Below are positions 22,681 through 33,764 of a stretch of 64,000 nt of DNA, piece after piece. The notes under the pieces are model-generated. The model had not been told where the DNA came from. It searched no databases and saw only the letters and a list, made by a program, of their open reading frames with translations. The stretch spans positions 80,396,535-80,460,534 of the forward strand of contig OY992537.1 of assembly GCA_963921195.1 (NCBI GenBank), written 5' to 3'. Each line of letters starts with the position of its first letter. Within the stretch, counting starts at the first letter, position 1. The stretch comes from Pegoplata infirma (Eukaryota; Arthropoda; Insecta; Diptera; Anthomyiidae). Position numbers and translations under genes: made by a program.

Positions 22681-23207
22681 AAAGCCACCAAGCCACATGA
22701 TCGTGTAGGGCACTCTTTCTACATAGCACACCCTCTTTACCGATCGTAATAATCTGGTTTGTTAAGTTGTTTTAAATACACACAATTCTGTATATTTCAA
22801 TATCACACTCTGCACACCGACCCTAATGTTCAAGTTTGTGTGTTTGTTTAGCAATTATAAATTCATTATGCAGGTTTGGTTGTTTGTTCATACACCTTGT
22901 GTGTGCATTTGCTGTTTTATATGTTAGCGTGATTGTGTATTATAATGCACTGTAAAGTAATTTAAATAATTTTCTGTATTTTCAAACAAACTGACTATTG
23001 CAGTTGTAATTCCAATTAGGTTTATATGTATTTTCTATCGGATAAGAAGAATAGTTTGGACACTTGAAGTTTGTCTAGATACTAGCATTGCACCACGCCA
23101 GTATTTACTTATACAATAAAATAATAGTTCTTTACTCTAGAGTAAGGGACTTAATTTTGTAGAGCGATCATTATTGATTGTTCTTATATCTAACACAGCG
23201 GTCCTTG
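22681..23207. other. Non-repetitive-looking spacer before the minisatellite
   Basis: Composition is more balanced than elsewhere ('GCCACCAAGCCACATGATCG', 'CACACTCTGCACACCGACCC'), and I found no match to other parts of the window. It may be single-copy host DNA. No frame, splice pattern or RNA gene is convincing. Confidence 0.35.
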
Positions 23208-24003
23208 GACTGACTGTTCTCACAGCAACCTTCGGGGTAACTGTTCTCACAGCAACCTTCGGGCTGACTGTTCCCACAGCAACCTTCGGGCTGACTGTTC
23301 CCACAACAACCTTCGGGCTGACTGTTCACACAGCAACCTTCGGGCTGACTGTTCACACAGCAACCTTCGGGCTGACTGTTCACACAGCAACCTTCGGGCT
23401 GACTGTTCACACAGCAACCTTCGAGCTGACTGTTCACACAGCAACCTTCGGGCTGACTGTTCACACAGCAACCTTCGGGTTGACTGTTCACACAGCAACC
23501 TTCGGGCTGACTGTTCACACAGCAACCTTCGGGTTGACTGTTCACACAGCATCCTTCGGGCTGACTGTTCACACAGCAACCTTCGGGTTGACTGTTCACA
23601 CAGCAACCTTCGGGCTGACTGTTCACATAGCAACCTTCGGGTTGACTGTTCACACAGCAACCTTCGGGCTGACTGTTCACACAGCAACCTGCGGGCTGAC
23701 TGTTCACACAGCAACCTTCGGGCTGACTGTTCACACAGCAACCTTCGGGCTGACTGTTCACACAGCAACCTTCGGGCTGACTGTTCACACAGCAACCTTC
23801 GGGCTGCCTGTTCACACAGCAACCTTCGGGCTGACTGTTCACACAGCAACCTTCGGGCTGACTGTTCACACAGCAACCTTCGGGTTGACTGTTCACACAG
23901 CAACCTTCGGGCTGACTGTTCACACAGCAACCTTCGGGCTGACTGTTCACACAGCAACCTTCGGGCTGACTGTTCACACAGCAACCTTCGGGCTGACTGT
24001 TCC
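23208..24003. repeat. 27-bp minisatellite, about 29 copies
   Basis: The unit reads, on the plus strand, CTGACTGTTCACACAGCAAC followed by CTTCGGG. Because 27 is divisible by 3 and the unit lacks stops in three frames, one plus frame (LTVHTATFG repeated) and two minus frames (NSQPEGCCV and EQSARRLLC repeated) stay open. None has an ATG near its start. The commonest variant (CTG to TTG in the plus reading) is silent both for LTVHTATFG and for NSQPEGCCV but changes EQSARRLLC. Some other variants change the protein in every frame. Coding function is therefore unproven. Outer units (23208-23330) are the most diverged. Confidence 0.9.
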
Positions 24004-24360
24004 GACGAATCCACGACGAAGACGCCTTGCTAAAGCTACCATTACCGAAGTTGCCTTAGTCGAAGCCGAGGTTTCCATTGCCGAGGATCATCGAAGTTGC
24101 CACCGTCGAAGCTATCGTTACCACTGCTAAGATCACCGAAATTGCCAAGGTTGCCACTGCTAAAATCACCGAGGTTGTCATCATCAAAGTTGCCACCACC
24201 GTAATCGTCAGATTCTATCCGAGTCATTATCACCGAACCCGAAAATCTCCAATTTGTCATCTCGTGAATTCTACTCACCGTGTCGTTGCCAAAGCATCCG
24301 AACCCTGTTTACCTGCCGAATTGAAGTTGTAAAAGCCGAAGTTATATTCCCCGAGGGACG
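24004..24360 (-). pseudogene. Coding-like, decayed Gly/Asn/Phe/Asp repeat region next to the minisatellite
   Basis: On the minus strand this GC-richer stretch reads as short repeats around GNF/GNL/GDF (e.g. GGGNFDDDNLGDFSSGNLGN), continuing after a frameshift and a TAA (near 24056) into GNFGNGSFSKASSSW and then the NSQPEGCCV repeat frame without a break. A consensus-like 5' splice site (ACACG|GTGAGT) occurs on the minus strand near 24290. This may be a broken exon of a low-complexity or Cys-rich secreted protein gene, or simply an older degenerate repeat. The overlapping plus frame at 24078-24332 is judged a shadow. Confidence 0.3.
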
Positions 24361-25165
24361 AATTCGAGTTGCAATTTGTTGATTATCAATTAAAATATTC
24401 TGATTTTTATAAATAAGAATTTAAATAAAGATATACATATTATTATTAAGCCCAAAAAGGGAAAATTGAACTATCTTTTTATTATTACGAAAGGTTAGAG
24501 GATCCTTACGTAGATCCTGGTACGACAAAGCTATCTCAGCCCAATGAATAAAACCTCGTTACAAGTTTTCAGAAGGCGAACGATACACACGAACGAAAAT
24601 TTTACATGTTTTTTTTTTTTGTTTGTTTGAAATTGTCACAATTTCTGAACAAAACTTGCAAACATAAAGTTTGAAATGTTACTATTTAAACCAGGCGTTA
24701 TTTTTTGCATTTTAGGAAGTTTTTCTTATGGAAATAAGATTTTTATTGAGCATATTTTATTTCTTACTGCATATTTTTAGGGTTTTTGTTGCATATTTTG
24801 AATTTTTTTAGCGCATGAAAATCTCATCCCCTCTTAGTTGTTTCTGTGTGTGAAACAATGCAAGAAAAGCGCACACGGAAAGCAAAACAAAAGTAAAAAA
24901 ATAAGTATTGATACAAATTTAATTAAACAATTAATTATATTTGTTAAATCTTTAATTAATAATAAATTTAAAAATAATTAAAATTTTATCTAAAATAAAG
25001 TTGAAAATTTTATTAAACAATAAATTATATAAATAAAACATTTAATTGATAATAAATTTAAAAACAATTAACGTTTTAATTAAAGTAAAATATCGGTATT
25101 GTTTTCTGTGCAGGTGAAAATTGGACTTATCACTAAAATGTCTCAAAAACAAAAAAAAATCCCGT
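24361..25165. other. Spacer, no gene seen
   Basis: The first 200 bases are moderately balanced in composition and match nothing else in the window. The rest becomes A/T-rich with TTAATT-type runs. No frame longer than about 60 codons has recognisable features. Confidence 0.4.
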
Positions 25166-25430
25166 GACCGGAGACAATAGGACAAAAAAATATTTATCAA
25201 TTTTTACCACGTCCCGAACAAAATTTTAAAATCTTCTAAGTCGCAGACACGTGTTTTTTTTTGTTTTGTAGCAAAAAATTTCATAAAGAGTTTTGAAAAA
25301 TTCCGTTTTTTTTTAAATATTTTTTTTTGTGTTTTAAAATAACAAGTGTTTTAAAGCAAAAAAAGAGTTGAAAATGTTTTCGAAAATTTTTAAAAATTTC
25401 CTAAGTTCCGAAAAATGGTGCTTACAGCAG
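25166..25430. repeat. Decayed 'CTAAGTCCCGGACAC' repeat family, fragment 1
   Basis: Degenerate units combine 'TTTT(C)TAAGTC.C.GACACG' with 'TTTTTTG...GTAGCAAAAAATTTC'. Related runs occur at 27870-28240, 30840-31105 and 31690-31760. The units are tandem but highly diverged, so copy number is uncertain. Confidence 0.5.
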
Positions 25431-25798
25431 TGATGTGTTCCAGGGTTGCAAAATGAGAACTTTAAAATTGTACCAACAATCTCATAAAATTGTACTTTTT
25501 CGACCTCAATAGTACAAAAAAAAATTTGTTTTTAAAAAATGAGGGGTCGACGGAAGGCACTTCTGCCCTCGCGATAAATTTTAGGAAATTAATTTCTTGT
25601 AGTTTTTGCACTTGAGAAATGCAGTTATATAATTGTTTTAAGATCGGTAATTTTTGACACCCTTTTAGCCATTTAAAACTGGGACCAGGCTCGGATCCAG
25701 CTCTTGTTTTTGGGGGGGTGGGGGGTGGTGAAATTTTTTATTTTAATATTCTGAAGCATTTTGCTACAGAAAAGCTTTTAGAATTTATAATATTTTTG

Positions 25799-26066
25799 GT
25801 ATATCGTTGGCTTAGTCGGCAAACCTGTCAAGTCCGTTTTTAATTTTTGATTTTAGGAGGGACAAAAAACTTTCTAACTTTTTTTTAGGTTGATTTTTTT
25901 AAGTTTATAAACATGGTTCTTTTCTTTAGATCACCATATTTTAATTTATATTTATTCATTTTATTTCCAAATGATGTATTTTGAGTTACACAATACATAC
26001 AAAATTGAAATCTCAATGTTTATAAAAATGGACTTGACAGATTTGCCGACTAAGCCAACGATATAC
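25799..26066. repeat. Short inverted-repeat element, ~42-bp ends
   Basis: Left end 'ATATCGTTGGCTTAGTCGGC' plus 'AAACCTGTCAAGTCC' is mirrored by 'GGACTTGACAGATTTGCCGA' plus 'CTAAGCCAACGATAT' at the right end. The interior is A/T-rich. A short plus frame (25971-26186) runs over the right arm and is not supported. Likely a MITE; no target duplication seen. Confidence 0.7.
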
Positions 26067-26084
26067 AAATTTTTAGATTCTGAT

Positions 26085-26863
26085 ACTTTTTCCTATAGAA
26101 AATTCACAGATACTTTTGCAATTTTCCCGCCTAAATATTTCCATTTTAAGAAAAATTATTCGTACAGATTTTTTTCTCAGATTTAGTGAGATTTACTATA
26201 TAGAAAATTGCTTAGGTTTCGAAAATTTATTACTCTGTTTTTCTTCAGAAAAAGTCTAAGATACCGAAACGTCCTTTCTACACCAAAATTTTCAGGTCTT
26301 GAAACTTTAACATTTTTCGCGGCAATTTCCTAGATTCTGAGATATTTTTCTATAGAAAAAGTATTGTTTTCTGAGACAGTTTTTTCCCTAGAAAAAGTCT
26401 AAGATTCTCAAACATTTTCTAAGACATATTTCCAATCGAAAATTCTGAGAATCTAAGAAATTTTTTGAACATAAAAGTTTAAGATTCTGAAACATTTTTC
26501 CTAAATAAAAACTGAGAAATTCTGAGACGTTTATCCTCTAATTTTTTTTTTCTAGGATCCTAAGAATTTTTCCTACAGAAAAGGTCCAGCTTTTGCTATT
26601 AAAAAGTCTAAGATTCCGAGACATCTTTTAAACAGAAATAATCACAGATTCTGAGAGAGAATCTGTGACGTTTTTCTTTAAAAAAAAGTCTTGCATTCTG
26701 AGACATTTTATAAATAGAAAAAATCAGAGATTCCAAAATATTTTTCCTATGAATAATTCGCATATTCTGTGCATTTTTTTTATAGAAAAAATCTCAGATT
26801 CTTATAAATTTTTTTATAGAAAAATTCTTTAATTATCCCTGAAGAAATTTTTCTTATTTTTCC
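26085..26863. repeat. Decayed copy of the 35-bp palindromic satellite (left part)
   Basis: Many diverged units of the form 'AGATTCTGAGAC' plus 'TTTTTCCTATAGAAAAA' at about 35-bp steps. Compared with the arrays at 54978-58683 and 59335-60940, units here commonly read TTCCTATAG instead of TTCTATAG and have many substitutions. The array is interrupted at 26864 by the 26866-32042 element and resumes at 32045. Confidence 0.8.
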
Positions 26864-27246
26864 TACCCGACTAAAATGTTTAGATATAGTACTAAATTAT
26901 TTAATATATTTATATATGGCCATACACAGTACTTTACATTATTATATGTAAATGTATCTTGTGTTATGTTCTAAACACAAAATTTAACATGGTGCCATAT
27001 AAAAGGATATCGAATCATATGTTGCTCCACATACAATATATAAAGCTTCCCGAGTAAAAAAGATCTGATATAATCATATATGCTATTATATAATTATTTA
27101 TATTTATATATGGTTATGCATGAACTTTGATATGGACATATAAGTTTATATATAGCATTGTATTTTTCCTTATTTTTTAATATGATAACATACATATTCA
27201 TATCTGTTTATATACCCATCTATATGAAATTAGATATGACATATAA

Positions 27247-27805
27247 GGTCGCACAGAAAAAAATAAAAAAAAATATTTGAGTAAATTTTTATTACTATTG
27301 AGTAAAAAATTACTCAATTTTGCACCAGTAAACAATTTAATAGTATTGAGTAACTTTATAATAAAAATTTATTAAATGTTTGAAAGAAAATTTGAGTAAA
27401 TTTTTAATTGACACAATTAAAGATTTACTCAAAATTTATCTATTTATTTTTTTTAAAGTTTAAAAAAGTTTTAAATTTTTTTACAAAAAAAAACAAAAAA
27501 CTTGTTTTTTTCAAACTTTGCCAAACATATTTATGTCTCAAAAACATAGGAAAATTTTATTAAGACGATTACAAACTTTCATATACATACACAAAAAACT
27601 ACAAACTAAACGAGAATTCAAAAAACTATGAGAGTTGAAAAAAATGAAAAAACTATTAAATTTTTATTAAATTATTTACTTAAATTGTTTTTAAAATTTT
27701 TAAGTAAATTTTTAATTGCGTCAATTAAAAAATTACTCAATTTTTGTTTTAAAATTTAAACAAGTGATTACTCAAATCTGTTTCCTCCATATTTTTTTCT
27801 GTGTG
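27247..27805. repeat. Inverted-repeat element with CACAGAAAAAAAT ends
   Basis: Left 'CGCACAGAAAAAAATA' and right 'TATTTTTTTCTGTGTG' are mirrored; 'TATTTGAGTAAATTTTTA' and its complement recur inside. Contents are 'GAGTAAA' / 'TTTACTC' motifs in A/T DNA. No frame. Probably a MITE inserted into the composite element. Confidence 0.55.
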
Positions 27806-27869
27806 GGAATTTTTAGATATGGCAGATAAAAAGATATATGATTTTATTTATAATTATATCCCGAAATTT

Positions 27870-28245
27870 TTTTTTTAAATTTTCTAAGTCCCGGACAATT
27901 CAAAAATAATTAAAAAATTTTTAAGTCCTATAAAATTTTATGAAAATTTTCCAAAGTCCCGGACACAAAATTATTTGGCAATTTTTTTTTGGAGTAAAAA
28001 AATCATTGAAAATGTTTTTAGGAGAAATTTTATTCTTTTGAAAAATTGTTAAGTTCCGAAAAAATGTTTTTAAATTTTCTAAGACACAAACACTTTTTGG
28101 AGTTTTTAAATCCCTTAAAAATGATTTTAGAAAAAAAAAATTGGCAAATTTTTAATAATTTGCTAAGTCCCGAAAAAATTCCGAAGAATGCAATAAAAAC
28201 TCTTCTTAATGATAATGTATCCAATCTGATAAAATAATTTCTAAT
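27870..28245. repeat. 'CTAAGTCCCGGACAC' repeat family, fragment 2
   Basis: About six degenerate units ('TTTCTAAGTCCCGGACAATT', 'TTTTCCAAAGTCCCGGACAC', 'TTGCTAAGTCCCGAAAAAAT') at roughly 50-65-bp spacing. The overlapping plus and minus frames (28030-28284) are by-products. Confidence 0.6.
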
Positions 28246-28455
28246 TTCACGTTTAAAATTCCAAAAAATTTTACCAAATTTCATCTTATTATATAAAAAA
28301 TTATCTAATTTTAACAGATAAGATATGATTTAATACAATTAGATAGACCCATTTTTGGGATCAAACTTAATCAAATTTGATATTATTTTATCAAAAATAA
28401 TAGAATTTGATATAATTGTATAATATTCGATCCGCCGATTTTCGGATCAAAATTA

Positions 28456-28488
<33 letters not shown>

Positions 28489-28501
28489 CTTTAATTAAAC
28501 T

Positions 28502-28507
28502 TTTATT
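28502..28507 (-). promoter_or_regulatory. Polyadenylation signal of the jockey-like element
   Basis: TTTATT on the plus strand is AATAAA on the coding strand, about 15 bases before the poly(A) tract, as expected for an element transcribed and polyadenylated by its host. Confidence 0.7.
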
Positions 28508-28622
28508 GATACAGTTTAAGCTAATACTACGACTAGTCTATATAGGCTAACTAGTAGTTTATTTATATTGGGATATCTTTTTGTTATTAAGTTGAGCAGC
28601 ATTTAAAGTTTCATTATAAAAC

Positions 28623-30599
28623 TTAAGCTGGGTTGAATCGACCAATGAGGTCATGAGGTTTGTAACGATTAAGTCTTCTTGTTAATCCTGAAGTATTCAA
28701 TAACTCGGGGATTGCTATATTATTATGGTTTTGTAATCTAAGCCTATGAGCTTCCGCATTACGTCTTATTTCTTCTTTAACAGTACTTATTTTCAAGTCC
28801 CTATGTATATCAGCATTTCTCACGTACCAGGGGGCATTAACGATGTTCCTGAGAACCTTATTTTGAAATCTTTGTATAATATGAATGGTGTCATTTTTTG
28901 CGCATCCCCAGATCTGACTTCCATAAGTCCATACTGGTTTAATAAGCTGTTTGTAGAGCATTACTTTATTGTGTATGGAGAGTTTGGATTTTACACCCAA
29001 AATCCAACTCATTTTTTTGTACTTTAATTCTAGTTCTATTTTTTTCTTTTTTACGTGCTCTTTCCAGCGGAGTTTTGCATCTAATGTCATGCCAAGATAT
29101 TTGGCAGAGTTAGCATATGGTATTTGAATATCATCAATGTATATTGGTATGTAATTTATTTGTTTATTTGTAAAATTCATGTGGATGGATTTAGTGCTAT
29201 TAAGTTTGATGCCCCATTTTGTTGTCCAACGTTGTACCTCTTCAAGGGCTGACTGTAGTTTTTGTGTTGCAATTAAATTAGTTGGTCCTGTTGATAATAT
29301 TGCTGTGTCGTCGGCAAAAGTACCGACAATACAGTTTCTGTTTACTGGCAAATCATAAGTGTATAATAGGTACAAAATGGGACCTAATATGCTACCCTGT
29401 GGTACCCCTGATTTGATTGGATATATATTTGAATATGCATCCTCTTGTTTAATACGGAAAAATCTATCTTCTAAATACGATTTTTAAAGCATATAGTAGG
29501 GTTCTGGTAAGAGCAAATTTAGCTTATGAAGTAATCCATCATGCCATACGCCATCGAAAGCTTTAGCCACATCTAGAAATACAGCAGCACAGATCTCTTT
29601 ATGTTCTAAAGATATTTCGATTGAATGTGTTATTCTGTGTATTTGTTCAATTGTAGAATGCTGTTCACGAAATCCGAACTGATGATAGGGAATAAGTCCT
29701 TTGAGTTGTATTATAGATTTTAATCTTTTACAAATTAGTTTCTCAAATAGTTTACCAATTAGTGGCAAAAGTGAGATCGGCCTATAAGAACTAACCTCTT
29801 CAGGTTTTTTTCCTGGCTTGTGTATCATAATTATTTCAGCTGCTTTCCAAATGCATGGAAAATGTTTCAGGTTGATTGCTGCATTAAATATAGTAGAGAG
29901 TTTTGAAATTGCTCTATGAGGTAGATGTTTAAGCAGATCTCCTGTTATTAAATCATACCCAGGTGCCTTTTTTGCTTTCAGTGACCTAATTTCTTTTTTA
30001 ACTTCCGTTACGGTTACATTTGAAATACTTTCTCTATCGGTGTTTATTATCTCATCAAGTTCATGATGGTTTGCCATGTCATCAGTAAAAACTGTGGATA
30101 GGTACTCAGCAAACAAATTAGCCTTTTGTTGGTTTGTTTTGGCCCACTCCCCATCTCTTTGTCTGATGCTGGAGTTTGGCAGTGTTGTTCTTTTAATTTG
30201 TTTTGTTGCCTTCCAAAGAGAGTAGTCAGTTTTGTTGTCGTACGTTAACTCTGACAGGTAATGGTTGATGTTTTCGTTTTTAAACTCTTGTATTTGCCTT
30301 CTTAATCTCTGAGTAGCATTATTTAGGATGGTTTTGTCACGTGGACACCTAGATTGCTGCCATTTCTTTCGTAACTTTCGCTTATTGGATATAAGGTCTC
30401 GTATTTGTTGAGGGTACTGTGTTTGATTTTTAAATCTTTTTACTTCAGGAGTGCAACTCCAAGCCGTTTGTTGAACTAACGTAGAAAATTCCTGCGCTTC
30501 GCGTTCTAGATCTTCTGAGTTAAGTATCTGAGATGACAGATTAACTTTCTCATTTATTAGTAATTTATAATACTGCCAGTCAGTGTGCTTGTTTGTAAG
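28623..30599 (-). pseudogene. Jockey-like ORF2 fragment: linker and reverse transcriptase
   Basis: One frame is open from the 5' truncation point (30599) down to the natural stop at 28623, broken only by a TAA at 29484-29486 just after the PYYML block. Order: basic linker (KQIKRTTLPNS...), RT N-terminal blocks (SYRPISLLPLIGKLFEKLI, FGFREQHSTIEQIHRI), FLDVAKAF, GVPQGS, the FADD catalytic box near 29310, AKYLGMTLD, and a C-terminal thumb ending GRFNPA. ORFs seeming to begin at 30116 or 29375 use non-ATG starts and are just pieces of this frame. A single point mutation explains the stop. Confidence 0.9.
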
Positions 30600-30839
30600 T
30601 AAAATTAATATGGATTTACATAAAAGAATATCTGTACATATATAATTAAATATTGCGTCATATAACTTTTTTTTACTCGGGCGGGTTTATTGAATTAGAT
30701 ATTGCATATAATATTTAATATGGCTCCATGTATGACCTCATAAAAGATTAGATAAATAAATATATGATATACGACTCCATGTATGACCTCATACAAGATT
30801 AGATATACACATATATAGGGCTCCAAATCGAGGTAAAAA

Positions 30840-31106
30840 AAACGTTTCTAGGTCCCGAAAATTTTTTTTAATTTTTTAAGTATCAGACACAAATAGTTTT
30901 GCGTTTTGAAGTTAAGAAATTCATTAAAAATGATTTAAACAATAACAAATTTTCAAAAAATGTTAAAGTTTCCAAAAAGTTTTGAAGAATTTTCTAAGTC
31001 CCGGATACAAAATATTTTTGCTACATTTATTGCGTTTTGAATTTAAAATTTATTAATAAAGTTAAAAAAAAAAAATAAGTTTAGAATTTTTTTTAAAAAC
31101 TTCTTA
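30840..31106. repeat. 'CTAAGTCCCGGACAC' repeat family, fragment 3
   Basis: Units such as 'TTTCTAGGTCCCGAAAATT' and 'TTTTCTAAGTCCCGGATACA' in tandem. The series is cut at 31106 by the TTA-flanked element and continues at 31692. Confidence 0.55.
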
Positions 31107-31691
31107 CAAGGGAAGTATCTCAACCCTGCACCGATTTGCCTGAAACTTAAAATATATATCAAAGAGACAATTCTAAGGTTGGGGTGTCTCGGCTTATCGG
31201 CCATATCGGGGATTTAGGGGTTCAAAACATGGGTCAAAAAATGGCGAAAAACTCGTTTTTTTAATTTTTCAGCCATTTCTTTTTTAAAAACTACATGATG
31301 TTTTCATATGAGAAGAAAGGTTTTTTTAATGCCTATCCAATGGTGGCATAACCTTGTAAAAATTCGGCTTCTTTAAATATTCTTTTCAGGAAAATGTGTA
31401 AATTTTGTGGGGTACTTATGTGAAGACATAGACCTACGATATCCATATGGATAAGAAATAATCTTTATTAAATTTAAGTCGACCCGTATTTTTGCCCTAG
31501 ATGATATTCCTGTTAGTTCGGAAGTTATCAAAATTTTCCCGAAGGTCCACATGGTTTCATAAGGGGACAACGAAATTTTTAAACACCGATATGGCCGATA
31601 AGCCGAGACACCCCAACCTCAAAATCGTCTCCTAAATATATATTTTAAGTTTCAGGCAAATCGGTTCATAAGGGTTGAGATACTTCCCTTG
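31107..31691. mobile_element. 585-bp MITE with TTA target duplication
   Basis: Ends CAAGGGAAGTATCTCAACCCT-like (31107) and inverse (31691), with inverted pairing of about 100 bp (including 'GGTTGGGGTGTCTCGGCTTA' and 'CGGCCATATCGG'). TTA flanks both sides. Joining the flanks recreates 'TTCTTAGTCCCGGACAC', matching the surrounding repeat unit CTAAGTCCCGGACAC. A 3-bp TTA duplication is typical of PIF/Harbinger-type elements. The minus frame at 31373-31570 is in the loop and unsupported. Confidence 0.75.
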
Positions 31692-32044
31692 TTAGTCCCG
31701 GACACAAAAATTTTTTTTTTTTTGCAATTTTTTTTTTTATGTTTCCCGAAACAACTGGGTACACGGGATAAATTTATAATAAGATAAAAAAAGTATTTTA
31801 TACAAAATTCTACATATTTAATTTTATCTTATGATATAAAATTATATACAATTATATCAAATTAGATAAACCCAATATTCGGATCAAAAATGATCATATT
31901 TAATCTACTATAACAAATTTTGACCTATTTTGATCCACCAATTTCATCATCTTATTTTATCCAAATACGTGTTGGGCCGTATTAAATTTTATATGACTCA
32001 ATTTCAAATTATATATGGACCTGTATATTTTTTTTAGTCGGGTA

Positions 32045-32300
32045 TAGAAAAATTTAAAGATTCCGTAACTCTTTTTCTTTAAAAAATTTAAAGATTCAAA
32101 ATTATTTTTCCTATAGAAAAATTTTGAGATTCTTGGACATTTTCATAGAAAAAAATTCTCACATTATTTTCCTTTCTTTCCTTAGATTTCTGATCAGATT
32201 TTTCCTTTGGTAAATTCTCTGATTTATCATATTGAATATAAATAAAAAATTTCAGATTATTCCAATAGGAAAATTCTCAGATTTTTTCTAAAAAATTCAC
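32045..32300. repeat. Decayed 35-bp palindromic satellite (right part)
   Basis: Resumes the array interrupted at 26864: 'TATAGAAAAATTTAAAGATTC', 'CCTATAGAAAAATTTTGAGA', 'TTCTCAGATTTTTTC'. The units fade out near 32300. Confidence 0.65.
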
Positions 32301-33764
32301 TATTCGTATTGTAAGGGATGCCTTTTTGATTCACTAAAAGCAAGTTTTTAATCAAAGACCAACTTGGCGGTTAATTTCGCAAAAACCTCAAAAAATGAAG
32401 AAATTCGCGAATTTAAGGGCTTAAGATGAACAACTTTAAACCAAATTTGCATAAGAAATATTGCTACAAGTCATATCTTTGTTTTCCATGCCATACAATT
32501 TAAAAATCATTAACTTTAAAAATTTTTTTGATGAAAACTGGCTCGAAATCAGCAAATCTTTAACGACATTTTGCAAGAAAACTGTACCATACATCGAAAA
32601 ACGGAGTACGCCATTCGAATCAGCATGTCTTAAATGTATTAAACCGTTGGTCACACCTCTTGTTTATTTTTTTGTGTTCCGCAGTAATATCTGTTAAATA
32701 AGGATTACAAATTGCAAAATAAATTTAATAATTTGACAGCAAACTGTGTCAAATTATGATTACAGTCATTTGACAAAGTTATTATTTTGAGTGTAAAATT
32801 AATTCTTAAACTTCAAATACTATGAAACAATTTTCTTTTCTTATAAAAAAATATAAAAAAAAAACAAAATAAGATTATCTTTTGACTAAACTGTATGTAA
32901 ATAATAATAATTTAAAATTTTCATGCCTACTGCATTCAATTTATTGAATGATTCTATACAATACAATTACTGGCATCACGAGTTTTCTTTTTATTTTTTC
33001 TATTTAATTTTTTTTTTTAATCCTCAAAATATGCAAAGTCTTAAGACTTTTATTTTTTTTATACTAAAAATAAATTGAAAAAATTGTTCATCATCTTTGC
33101 AACTTATTATTATGCAAATAATAGTACACAAAATAATAGGGGCCATACCAGGGATTATATATTCGATTTTTAATTTGAAATTCATTGGAAATTCGTTTTG
33201 TGTTGAACAATGAATGTAAAGCACCAACGAAAATGAAATGTATTTTATACAAAAAAAAAACGTCTATGTATAGAATGAAATCCTTATAATACAATTTTAT
33301 TTTTTTGGCGTATTAGAAAAAAAATTATATAGAAAAATGGAATCGAAATAAAATGAAAAAAAAAAATATGTAAGAGGGTTGTAATCGCACATGATGAATT
33401 TTTTATATGCTTCACTTAAATAATGTTAGTTTTTAAATTAAATTAATTTCAGCTACTCAAAAAAAATAAATCCAACATAAATACAACAGGTGGATCCTGT
33501 AGGTTAATTAGTAGCGTCCTACTCTTAAAAAATGTCTGCGAAGTTTGTACTCTTGCCCAAACCATTGAGTCATGATAATGTTTTTTGCTGTATAATTAGG
33601 TGTTCTTTCCAAAGAAAATTCTAGAAAACTAACGCTATATTTGTTTAGATGAAAAATGTCTTAATGAAAAGAGATTATTGATAAAAAAAATATACAATGA
33701 AAAAAAAATTTTGATAAGGAAGTTTTTGATGAAAACAAAAAAAAATTATTGAACAAAATATGTA
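32301..33764. other. AT-rich spacer, no gene seen
   Basis: Open frames here (32436-32697 on both strands; 33024-33294 minus) overlap each other and lack domain features. Nothing repeated elsewhere was recognised except a loose 'GTGGATCCTG...GCGTCCTAC' stretch near 33490-33520, echoed near 39480. Confidence 0.4.

Larger units (their letters stand above)
28460..30600 (-). mobile_element. 5'-truncated jockey-like non-LTR retrotransposon
   Basis: On the minus strand the element ends in a poly(A) tail (T run from 28460 on the plus strand) preceded by an AATAAA signal. It is flanked by the 11-bp direct repeat AAAATTAATAT (28449-28459, 30601-30611). The coding region lacks endonuclease and ORF1, so it is 5'-truncated. 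RT blocks match the jockey-type style: NKHTDWQYYKLL, KKAPGYDLI, DVAKAFDGVWH, SGVPQGSILGPI, FADDTAIL. There is no RNase H. It lies inside the 26866-32042 composite. Confidence 0.9.
26866..32042. mobile_element. TA-flanked composite element with CCCGACTAAAA ends
   Basis: Left end CCCGACTAAAA (26866) and right end complement TTTTAGTCGGG (32042) abut TA on both sides (26864-26865, 32043-32044). Removing the element with one TA gives TTTTTCCTATAGAAAAA, the palindrome of the surrounding decayed satellite, so insertion into that satellite is directly supported. The interior is dense in GATATAA/AGATCTGATAT-type motifs (27060-27250, 28290-28450, 30610-30830, 31770-32000). It also hosts later insertions: 27247-27805, the jockey-like element at 28460-30600 and the TTA-flanked element at 31107-31691. 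Internal CCCGAGTAAAAA/TTTTTACTCGGG blocks at 27049 and 30681 mark a second possible boundary pair. Confidence 0.7.

Noticed and set aside
23174..24130. Long open frames on both strands over the minisatellite as real genes
   Set aside because: A 27-bp unit without stops keeps three frames open automatically; none starts with ATG, and the unit is equally plausible on either strand.
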